A stretch of DNA of 11,661 nt from Baffinella frigidus. Taxonomy: Eukaryota > Cryptophyceae > Cryptomonadales > Baffinellaceae. Shown here in pieces: positions 5,790-11,661 of this stretch. The notes beneath the pieces were generated by a model, which did no database searches, was not told the origin of the DNA, and worked only from the letters and a program-made list of their open reading frames with translations. The DNA is taken from the NCBI GenBank assembly GCA_026770585.1, contig MU647731.1, positions 14,984 to 26,644 of the forward strand. Direction: 5' to 3'. The stretch's first letter is position 1; each line of letters opens with the position of its first letter. The position numbers and the translations under genes are program-made.

Positions 5790-7226
5790 TTACGCCATGC
5801 CGTCTAGAGTGCAAACGAGGTAGATACTACCACCGACAACGAACCACAGCCAGTTTGCCAACCTCACGCTGTGTCCGCCTTCGACACCACCACCACCACC
5901 ACCACCACCACCACCACCACCGCTTCCACCCCCCTTGCATGCTGCGATACACGCCGCGAGCTTCTCGCTTTGCGCAGAAGGCTCGGGGACATCGGTACGG
6001 GCCACACTAAGAGTGGTCGCTTGATGTCCCCATTCTTGCATGTGCAACCGTGGCCGCGTGCCTGTCCTCGTCTGTGACAAGAGCACCGCCGAACGGATAC
6101 CACCGACCTCACGTTCGAAATGGTGGTCCTCGAACGCGAACTCGATCTCTGGATAGATCTGTTTTAATGCAGGGAGCACGGAGAGATCCGACGCGTCTTC
6201 GAGATCGACCTCGGTCAGTGTTACGGGTTTGCGTCTCTTGTATGACGGGAAGTGGCGGTACACACACTGCGACACGTTGTTGTAGTACCCGCTATATGAG
6301 TGCTTGTATTCGAGCAAGCACCCTGGTGGGATGTCAAAGTACATACCGATCATGTGGAAATCGTCCACACCCGCCTCCACGTGGAAACTTTCGACAGAGA
6401 AGGGGTACCCCTCATCGCCACCGGTGGCTGCGGGTTCGCCACCGGTGGCTGCGAGTTCTGTCGTGGTGCGCCGTGGGACCGCGACCGCGTGCCGTTGTAG
6501 GAAGAGCAACCGAAAGAGGACGAAAAAGATGTTGAGGTAGAACTTGATCCCCATGTTGGTGAGTGCCAGTGCGTGTGTGGGTGGGACGTTGTCCACAAAC
6601 TCCGTGTCGTCTGCCTGCCACGGTTGAATGTCCCCCTCGAACAAGTACGCACCAAACCAGACAAAGAGCTGTGTGATGAGACGGTCGACGCTTCCGAGTA
6701 GCAACATTTGCTGTTCTCGACTGCCACTGTCCTCCACCGCTTTTTGGAACATAGGCCACTGTGTCTGTACCGCGTGTACGAGGTCACGTAGCTGTTGTAG
6801 CGAAACGCGGTCTGGGACCGCGATTTGCTCGTCTGCGGCCGCGATTTGCTCGGCTGGGTTGGTGGTGACTGCTTCCGAGGCATGTCCCGTCCCTGGGGTT
6901 GTGTAAAAGTGTGGCAGGAAGACTGCACAGCGCTCCGCAAGCATGCGCGCGTCACAGTCGTCAATGATTACGGGTGTCAAGTCTACCGGGTCCCCGGCAC
7001 AGTGGTACGCCTCTGCTAACACACGCGTGCACACCATACCCGTGAGGTGCATCAGATGAAAGTCGCATTTGCTACGGTCACACACCTCGTTGGCGTCACT
7101 ACCCCACATCCAGAAACGCAGAATGACAGCAGCGTTGAGAGAGGGTGTTGCCGCCCTCTCTCCACACGAAATACGCTGGAGTGCCGCCATCACGTCCGGG
7201 AACGAGATCGTGTTGGTCGATGCCAT
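5790..7226 (-). CDS. Putative tail-anchored membrane protein
   Basis: ATG at 7226, TAA at 5790-5792, 478 residues. Residues 1-215 are Cys-rich and globular-looking, with several Trp; 218-245 form a hydrophobic stretch (IFFVLFRLLFL) that may be a membrane span or a buried helix; 258-270 contain a short AATGGEP/AATGGDE duplication; 290-425 are mixed and Tyr/His-rich; 432-451 are almost all Gly; 456-474 are a Trp-containing hydrophobic span ending four residues before the C-terminus. This is the layout of a C-tail-anchored protein with its bulk in the cytosol or nucleoplasm. No N-terminal signal peptide. It is the last gene of a minus-strand membrane-protein block. A nuclear-egress-type anchor protein would have this shape, but I see no family motif to support it. 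Confidence 0.8.
   Translation of the reverse strand: MASTNTISFPDVMAALQRISCGERAATPSLNAAVILRFWMWGSDANEVCDRSKCDFHLMHLTGMVCTRVLAEAYHCAGDPVDLTPVIIDDCDARMLAERCAVFLPHFYTTPGTGHASEAVTTNPAEQIAAADEQIAVPDRVSLQQLRDLVHAVQTQWPMFQKAVEDSGSREQQMLLLGSVDRLITQLFVWFGAYLFEGDIQPWQADDTEFVDNVPPTHALALTNMGIKFYLNIFFVLFRLLFLQRHAVAVPRRTTTELAATGGEPAATGGDEGYPFSVESFHVEAGVDDFHMIGMYFDIPPGCLLEYKHSYSGYYNNVSQCVYRHFPSYKRRKPVTLTEVDLEDASDLSVLPALKQIYPEIEFAFEDHHFEREVGGIRSAVLLSQTRTGTRPRLHMQEWGHQATTLSVARTDVPEPSAQSEKLAACIAACKGGGSGGGGGGGGGGGGVEGGHSVRLANWLWFVVGGSIYLVCTLDGMA
5885..5921. repeat. CAC triplet run coding for poly-glycine
   Basis: About 12 CAC/GTG-phase triplets (GGT on the coding strand) encode the poly-Gly linker just before the C-terminal anchor. 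The codon differs from the GGC-type run of the other poly-Gly gene, so the two runs arose separately. Confidence 0.9.
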
Positions 7227-7347
7227 CGGAATACAAGTCTGCAGCCACGCAGTCTTCTTGTGCCATCAATCCGATTTGTCTAGACAGCCTCGTTGTCTGT
7301 AACAAATGGACGATTTTTTGTTTGTGGGCAATTGCACCTCAAATCAT
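7227..7347. other. Intergenic gap in the membrane block
   Basis: 121 bp with no clear TATA box for the gene starting at 7226 and no minus-strand AATAAA for the gene ending at 7348. This supports either a weak promoter inside the upstream gene or shared transcripts. Confidence 0.4.
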
Positions 7348-8145
7348 TCAAACGCCCATTTCGCGCCGCGGGTTAGTTGGTGGCACAAGTCCGTCTTGGA
7401 GCACAACATTGTCGTTCGGACCTACACAACCCAACGTCCGGGTGTGGTCGACTTGCGCTGGACGGACCCCTGCATTTGACCGCGTTTGAGATGAGTTGCG
7501 TTCAACATCGGACGCGTGGGTGTGTGCGTTCTCCTGGAGGGTGTCTGTTTCACTCTCGTTGAGGAACTCGTGGTGGTAACGGAATGGGTCATGAGATTTA
7601 TTTGAGAGGAAGCGCTTGATGGTGTACTGGTTTACTAGAAGGTCGACCACGAGGCGGATCATGATGAGGTCAAATTGCGCAAAGACAAGCGCGATGGATG
7701 CTACGGACATTGTACCACAATACAGCGACCACATCTGTGTGATGAATATAATCGTGAACTTGTTGTAGGGGATCGTGCGACTTTTGTGGTCCATGACAGT
7801 GTTTTGGATCCACGGGCCGATCGCATCGGACGCAAAGTCGTTCACCGCGGTCGATATGACAACGAATACAACCACTGACATGTAACGAGGCATTGTGTCA
7901 ATCAGCATCCCCATGTACGTGAGGGTAGACGAAGGACCTATGCGCATGTACGCGCTCCCGAAAATACCGAGCCATGTGAACCCCGCTAGACATACAAAGA
8001 ACCAAACTGATATACACGCAATTGTCACGCGCTTGTCGTCGAATGCGTTGTCTACGTACCTTGCAAACGTGCTTTTGTATGCGGCGGGTGGAGGTTGTCG
8101 ACGTGTCGGGTCAGGGTCACTAATGTGGGCAGAAGGTTCTTGCAT
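7348..8145 (-). CDS. Four-span membrane protein
   Basis: ATG at 8145, TGA at 7348-7350, 265 residues. Residues 1-38 are hydrophilic and Pro-rich; probable membrane spans are at about 40-62, 86-105, 129-146 and 147-172, then a hydrophilic tail of about 90 residues with Asn/Thr/Ser and His. The loop DFASDAIGPWIQNTVMDHK between spans 2 and 3 and the FDLIMIRLVVDLLVNQY segment are the most distinctive parts and look like conserved-family sequence, though I cannot name the family. There are even numbers of spans, so both ends are probably on the same, cytosolic side. A TATA-like TTTATATC lies only about 10 bases before the ATG and a TTTATTAAG about 55 before, so the true promoter is uncertain. It sits between two other membrane-protein genes on the same strand. 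Confidence 0.8.
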   Translation of the reverse strand: MQEPSAHISDPDPTRRQPPPAAYKSTFARYVDNAFDDKRVTIACISVWFFVCLAGFTWLGIFGSAYMRIGPSSTLTYMGMLIDTMPRYMSVVVFVVISTAVNDFASDAIGPWIQNTVMDHKSRTIPYNKFTIIFITQMWSLYCGTMSVASIALVFAQFDLIMIRLVVDLLVNQYTIKRFLSNKSHDPFRYHHEFLNESETDTLQENAHTHASDVERNSSQTRSNAGVRPAQVDHTRTLGCVGPNDNVVLQDGLVPPTNPRREMGV

Positions 8146-8271
8146 GATGACGATATAAACCCCAAAACGGGTCTTATTGGCAGCACGCTTGTGATACTCT
8201 TAATAAAGCTTTGCATGCGATTAATGTGATATACGGCATGAAATATATTTCCAAGCAATGAAACCCACGCA

Positions 8272-9623
8272 TTACACACCCTGTACCCCATGTTCACTCA
8301 GGACCTGTAAAAAAAGTGAATCATAGTCAACCGCGGGGTTCGGTAATGTACCAGTCGCCCCGCCTACAACACCCGTCTCGGCTGTGTGGTAGCTGCCGTC
8401 AACCCCAGAGCCTTTTTCGCCCATGTCGCCACCAGGCTGCATGCCAACACCGATGGCGGCTCTGCTGCTGCCAGTGACGCTACTTGTCTCGCCACCTCCA
8501 AGAATGATGACAGGGCCTGGACTCGCAAACGAGGGGAGCTGTGGACTCGCAAACGAGGGGAGCTGTGGACTTGCAAACGAGGGGAGCTGTGGACTCGCAA
8601 ACGAGGGGAGCTGTGGAATAACAGAAGAAGCCGCCATAGGCTCTTGCTTCGGAGCAACACTCGGTGTCCGATACGTCATAAATGAACCCGGGTGTTTGTC
8701 ACGCACGGCCCCAGACACGATATTAAGTTCGCGGGTCTCTCGGGGGTGGTTGATTGGCTCTGCCTTGTGTACAGCGTTCTCATTTGTTCTTTCCGACACA
8801 ACTGGTAACAGAGGTATGTCACTGTGTTGGTTCAAGCACACATTTTTAACCGTCAGACAACCCGTCATAAACACAATCCCTGCGATTGCGAACACGGTCG
8901 GTGTAAGGAAGAGAACACCACTGAACCTCAACAGACACGGAGTGGACGAAGCAACACTCGTGTACCTCAGTTGTTTGTAATTGGCTGTGTACCACCAGGA
9001 CAACGACAATACAGTAAACGCCCACACTCGCGGTTCATCAAAACCGGGTCGCCGGCGCTCGTGGGCATCTTACAAGAACTCAGAAGGACAAGGAGAGTGC
9101 ATGTAAAGAGTAGATAGAATATTGGACCTATTTTAGACGTATTTGAAGATTTGTTGGACAGCGAATAATACGCGGGGTTGTGTAGGTGTTGCTGTCTGGG
9201 TAGCTTATTGTTCACATCGAGAATGTTTTCGCCTACATCTGCAACGGGACTGACGGATGCAACCAGTAAATGAAATAGAGTCCTGTCTTCGCCGAGAGAT
9301 AAGACAATAACGTTACTCGCGACAAGCAACCCCATCAACACTTGATGTGCCATTTCCCCATGGAGACGCTCCTGAACACCCGCGTCCCGAAGCTCGTAGA
9401 CAAGCAACGAAGCTGCGAGTGCCACTAATATGCCATTCGTATTGACAAGGAATTCACACCCCATAAAATTGTCGATATAAAGCAACGCCGCGATGATACC
9501 ATATCGCTCCGAGACGAATAACAAGGGCATGGTACTATAGTGAAATGTAGTAAGTGCACAGACTTTCATGATACACACCAGCACGGGTTTGAACGAGTTC
9601 GCCAGGGTCATGTCAATGTGCAT
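8272..9623 (-). CDS. Probable spliced multi-span membrane protein with repeat tail
   Basis: The upstream frame starts at the first ATG (9623) after a minus-strand TATA-like element and by itself ends at 8967. The overlapping downstream frame (open 9069-8272, TAA at 8272-8274) has hydrophobic spans but no ATG before 8868, so it needs joining. An 89-nt intron (9073-8985) joins exon 1 (9623-9074) to exon 2 (8984-8272) as 421 codons, 420 residues. Exon 1 gives spans at about 13-37, 42-60, 64-78, 94-112 and 166-183, with N-x-S/T sites at 157 and 161; exon 2 adds one more span, then a long hydrophilic tail with four PQLPSFAS repeats and a Gly-rich stretch. The shape recalls multi-span viral envelope proteins with a cytosolic tail, such as herpesvirus gM, but no homology is shown. 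The alternative is two overlapping genes or a real frameshift. Confidence 0.6.
8519..8614. repeat. 24-bp tandem repeat, four copies
   Basis: Units at 8519-8542, 8543-8566, 8567-8590 and 8591-8614 encode PQLPSFAS four times in the tail of the multi-span protein. One unit carries a single base change (C to T at about 8571). Proline-rich repeats of this kind can act as docking or spacer segments. Confidence 0.95.
8985..9073 (-). other. Candidate 89-nt intron
   Basis: Donor TCTT|GTAAGATG at 9073; acceptor GGTACACAG|CCAAT ending at 8985, preceded by a T-rich tract and a TTTACTG branch-like site. The length is right to connect the two frames, which stand in a -1 relation. A 47-nt alternative (9073-9027, acceptor CGCGAG) also keeps the frame but has a poor acceptor. 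Confidence 0.5.
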
Positions 9624-9787
9624 GGCGTCCTCTCTCTGCTGTGAATGTGTAGACGAAATCGTCGTGGGTCGAGAAGACAAATCCTGTCGTGGTATCAAGT
9701 TATCGGCCCCACGCGAGACGACGAGATTTGTCCGCTTGACGGGCGAGATGCTGGGTGTGATTTCGTGGAGATGATGACGCAAGGCTT

Positions 9788-9799
9788 AATATAATATAC
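9788..9799 (-). promoter_or_regulatory. TATA-like element of the multi-span gene
   Basis: The minus strand reads TATATTATATTAAG. The first ATG downstream on that strand is 9623, giving a leader of roughly 130-140 nt. No earlier ATG intervenes, which supports 9623 as the start. Confidence 0.5.
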
Positions 9800-9863
9800 T
9801 TCTTTACATACAGTGTAATCATATCATGTGCGGTGATAAGTCGACGTAAGTACCAGGGCAGGC

Positions 9864-9887
9864 TATATAACACATGTATCTCACGTG
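9864..9887 (+). promoter_or_regulatory. TATA box and CACGTG box of the small membrane gene
   Basis: TATATAA at 9864-9870 lies 28-34 bases before the ATG at 9898, so the leader must be only a few nucleotides. A CACGTG at 9882-9887 falls between the TATA box and the ATG, near the expected transcription start. Confidence 0.65.
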
Positions 9888-9897
9888 AAGCCATAGT

Positions 9898-10227
9898 ATG
9901 GTTGGCTCGTTGATCCCCATGGACCCAAGTACTACATGGGTGCTCTTCTCATTGACCGCGATGATCCACGTGGTTACGTTTTTATTCCTACATCAAGTGG
10001 GGGATTGTTTCAGGAAATACATCACCGCCACTGGCGGTAATGGTGCCTGTAAGAGCATCGCGCCACTGGAGAAGATTCCGAATGCACCCGACCCCCCCTT
10101 CGTCGAACCAGGAGAGATCTTCAACAAAACACTGGTTGTATCCACACCGCCTGCTTCTGCATACTTCTACCAAAATGTCCGATACACACCGTTGCATGAA
10201 AGTCTGGACGTGAGCATCTTCAGATAG
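9898..10227 (+). CDS. Small N-terminally anchored membrane protein
   Basis: ATG at 9898, TAG at 10225-10227, 109 residues. An ATG at codon 8 (9919) is an alternative start. Residues about 13-32 (WVLFSLTAMIHVVTFLFL) are a single hydrophobic span with no convincing signal-peptidase site, so a signal-anchor type II or III protein is likely. The rest is a short hydrophilic domain with two Cys, an N-K-T site that could be glycosylated if lumenal, and several Pro. It diverges from the multi-span gene and converges on the bZIP-like gene. Size and layout fit a small envelope or accessory membrane protein. Family not recognised. Confidence 0.75.
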   Translation: MVGSLIPMDPSTTWVLFSLTAMIHVVTFLFLHQVGDCFRKYITATGGNGACKSIAPLEKIPNAPDPPFVEPGEIFNKTLVVSTPPASAYFYQNVRYTPLHESLDVSIFR

Positions 10228-10302
10228 AAGTCAATTGTTTTTGAAATTTACTCAAACGTTCACACCCACACACCCTTGCCCACCCCACCCCACTCGCGTT
10301 CA

Positions 10303-10581
10303 TCACGGCAGATGCAAGTTATTCGACGCAACCTGTGACAGCAGCTTCTCGATCACCCTCTGCTTCTCGAGCACCAACGCATTGAGTTCAGACTTTGTCT
10401 CTTTTGTCGCCGCCGTGCGGTCCTTTGCGTCTTGGAGCTCGATCACTTTCGCCGCGTGTGCCTTCAGCTTCCGGTCGCGCGATTTTTGTGCATTGATCCG
10501 ACAATCCGCCTTCCTCATGAGCATGCGTTCGGCGTCGGTGGCAAACATTTTCTCATGATAACGCAATTTGAAGTCTCTCAT
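10303..10581 (-). CDS. Small bZIP-like protein
   Basis: ATG at 10581, TGA at 10303-10305, 92 residues. Residues 19-42 form a basic region with INAQKSRDRK, very close to the bZIP DNA-contact stretch; after it comes a long Lys/Glu/Ala/Leu helix (43-84). The usual invariant Asn is not in the expected place: aligning on Ser34-Arg35 puts Cys27 there, while Asn30-x7-Lys38 gives the formal N-x7-R/K spacing instead. The zipper is weak, with Leu/Ile/Val at 49, 66, 70, 77 and 80 but Thr and Lys in the middle positions. It could be a DNA-binding regulator, a dimer partner of a host bZIP, or just a basic coiled coil. A 25-bp tandem duplication supplies its first ATG; Met12 (10548) may be the older start. 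A minus-strand ATTAAA-rich patch lies upstream. Confidence 0.6.
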   Translation of the reverse strand: MRDFKLRYHEKMFATDAERMLMRKADCRINAQKSRDRKLKAHAAKVIELQDAKDRTAATKETKSELNALVLEKQRVIEKLLSQVASNNLHLP

Positions 10582-10600
10582 GATAACGCAATTTGAAGTC
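10551..10600. repeat. Perfect 25-bp tandem duplication over a start codon
   Basis: Copies at 10551-10575 and 10576-10600 are identical. The second supplies the ATG at 10581 of the bZIP-like gene. Because 25 is not a multiple of three, the equivalent ATG of the other copy is out of frame. Confidence 0.97.
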
Positions 10601-10799
10601 GTGCCGGTGGTGGGCTGCCGTGTGATACAGAGTCAAATCTCTGGAGTCGAATGAATTTAATGGGGATTGTGGTCATGTGCCATGAGGACGGGCAAGGCGG
10701 CTGCAACACTTTCCCAAAGACGAACCGCTAGTTGTAAAGATGTGGTCATTGCGACCAGGTGAACTGCAGCAAATATTCACAGTTGTAAAGATGTGGTCG
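10582..10799. other. Intergenic stretch between the two putative regulators
   Basis: No gene seen. It holds the second 25-bp repeat copy, a minus-strand ATTAAA at 10656-10661 that could end the transcript of the GC-rich gene above it (stop at 10800), and the first copy of a 41-bp repeat. Base composition turns GC-rich at its right edge. Confidence 0.5.
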
Positions 10800-10821
10800 T
10801 TACGACCAGGTGGACTGCAGC
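10730..10821. repeat. 41-bp direct repeat with an internal dyad
   Basis: Copies at 10730-10770 and 10781-10821 differ at three bases. The second contains the perfect dyad TGGTCG-TTA-CGACCA (10794-10808); the first has the imperfect TGGTC-ATTGC-GACCA. The TAA stop of the GC-rich gene is the loop of the second dyad, so this copy also encodes that protein's last residues. Confidence 0.9.
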
Positions 10822-11387
10822 GTGGTGCGGAGTCGTTCGGCGAATATCGCGGCCTCGCGGTTGGCGTCCTGGCGGAGTTCGGCTCCGGACTTGCGTTTGC
10901 CCAGGAGACAGGTTAAAGTCGGGGCATTGGTGGGCGCGGTCGACGATGACCCGCCTCCGTCGGCGGGCTTGTCCTTGCCGAGTTGGTTGCTCAGTGTCGT
11001 GTCGTCGGGGGCTGAGACGGGCGGGAGTCTGCTGCTTGCGGCGCCTGTGAGGGCGGGGCTCGGGGGCGACGTGCTGGCTGTACTCTGGCCTCCAGGAGGG
11101 GGGTCGGCGCGGCGGGCGTCGGAGAAGCGACTGAGGATCAAGGCGATGTTCGTGGTGGCAGGCGTGCGACGCAGGGTCCCGTTTGTCTCCTGGAGCACTG
11201 CTTGAAGGACGAGGTGAGTGATGGCGTCGTCGATGGCCGGCTCGGTGATGCCGGCGGCCCTTATTTCGTCGATGCCGAGGATGTCAGAGCAGATGGTGGC
11301 GCGGTCAATGGGGTGTGGCGCCGCGTCGATGAAGTGGGTGACGGCGTCGGGGAGGGCTTCGGTGGCTTCGCTGATGCTCAGTATCAT
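10800..11387 (-). CDS. GC-rich gene, possible winged-helix regulator
   Basis: ATG at 11387, TAA at 10800-10802, 195 residues. Residues 1-75 are predicted helical with a pattern like a winged helix: a helix around 13-22, IDRATICSDILGI (27-39), then ITEPAIDDAITHLVLQAVLQE (47-67) as a candidate recognition helix, and NGTLRRT as a possible wing. Residues 95-160 are a Pro/Ser/Thr/Ala/Gly linker; the C-terminus has KRK at 164-166 and a short charged helix. The layout (DNA-binding-like domain, flexible linker, basic end) would suit a transcription regulator or a Z-nucleic-acid-type binder, but no signature residue settles it. Base composition is much more GC-rich than the rest of the window. The DNA around it is repetitive. 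Compositional bias alone can make long open frames in such DNA, so existence is less certain than for other genes. Confidence 0.55.
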   Translation of the reverse strand: MILSISEATEALPDAVTHFIDAAPHPIDRATICSDILGIDEIRAAGITEPAIDDAITHLVLQAVLQETNGTLRRTPATTNIALILSRFSDARRADPPPGGQSTASTSPPSPALTGAASSRLPPVSAPDDTTLSNQLGKDKPADGGGSSSTAPTNAPTLTCLLGKRKSGAELRQDANREAAIFAERLRTTLQSTWS

Positions 11388-11661
11388 TGCGAGGCAGGCG
11401 TCAGAAGGCCGGCGGGGAGGGTCGGCGTCCTTAGTGAGCAGATGCGTGGGGTTGGAGGTTGTGACCGGCGCCCGTGTGGGAGTGGTCGGGGCGCCGTGTG
11501 TGACGTGGCGCTGCGATTTCGACGAGGTGGGAGGACGACGCCCGTGCGGGAGTGGTCGGGGCGCCGCGTGTGACGCGGTGCGTCGGTCGGCGAGGTCGCA
11601 GGGCGGTGCCTGCGCGAGAGTGGCCGAGGCGGCGCGGGTTGCCGCGGCGCGGTGGCAGTGG
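11388..11661. other. GC-rich flank without a supported gene
   Basis: Very GC-rich and CpG-rich to the window edge, mostly occupied by degenerate 70-bp repeats. Open frames here have low-information Gly/Arg/Val composition and are not called. Confidence 0.55.
11469..11650. repeat. Degenerate 70-bp GC-rich repeats, three copies
   Basis: Cores begin at 11469, 11539 and 11609 at an exact 70-bp period. The first two cores (42 bp) match except at a handful of positions, which are CG in one copy and TG in the other. The third is more diverged but keeps the GAGTGG...CGAGGCGGCGCG-type body. The array may continue beyond the right edge. Confidence 0.8.

Noticed and set aside
8985-9069. Programmed -1 ribosomal frameshift in the multi-span gene
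   Set aside because: No X-XXY-YYZ slippery heptamer was found in the overlap; splicing explains the frames better.
9700-9894. 64-codon minus-strand frame with an ATG at 9894
   Set aside because: No TATA box on its side, overlaps the leader of the multi-span gene out of frame, and has no motif.

Overview
This window looks like part of a large eukaryotic double-stranded DNA virus, or an integrated copy of one. The genes are compact and lie on both strands. They have TATA boxes tens of bases upstream, AATAAA or ATTAAA signals, short introns, many short repeats, and no bacterial ribosome binding sites or operon-like Shine-Dalgarno starts. I see no hallmark gene (polymerase, major capsid protein, terminase, helicase), so the family cannot be named from this window. 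The style (coiled-coil nuclear-type proteins, several membrane proteins, reiterated repeats, a GC-rich repetitive flank) would suit a herpesvirus-like virus of an invertebrate or a mirus-like virus, but that is only a guess.

Left region (1-1300): a chain of perfect inverted repeats fills 4-470. An acidic coiled-coil gene (418-987, minus) follows, and upstream of it an 88-bp promoter segment is present twice and carries CACGTG boxes. Middle (1280-5790): a Cys/His-rich protein (minus) and an unrecognised 235-residue protein (plus) diverge from a shared 240-bp promoter region. Convergent to the latter is a poly-glycine/coiled-coil gene whose last exon (2910-3112) is not visible as an ATG-started reading frame; a 99-nt GT-AG intron restores a 292-residue protein. 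Next is a long, charged, repeat-rich reading frame that is interrupted by one in-frame TAA.

Right-centre (5790-10227): a membrane-protein block. It holds a 478-residue protein with a C-terminal anchor, a four-span protein, a multi-span protein that appears to be split by an 89-nt intron and ends in a four-fold PQLPSFAS repeat, and a small N-terminally anchored protein on the plus strand. The three minus-strand genes may share a downstream AATAAA. Right end (10300-11661): a small basic-zipper-like protein, then an abrupt change to GC-rich DNA holding a possible winged-helix regulator and 70-bp repeats that differ mainly at CpG/TpG positions.

Working picture: the left half encodes nuclear or structural coiled-coil proteins, the centre encodes envelope or membrane proteins, and the right end encodes putative regulators. 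One possible link is that the bZIP-like protein reads the CACGTG boxes upstream of several genes. This is inference only.
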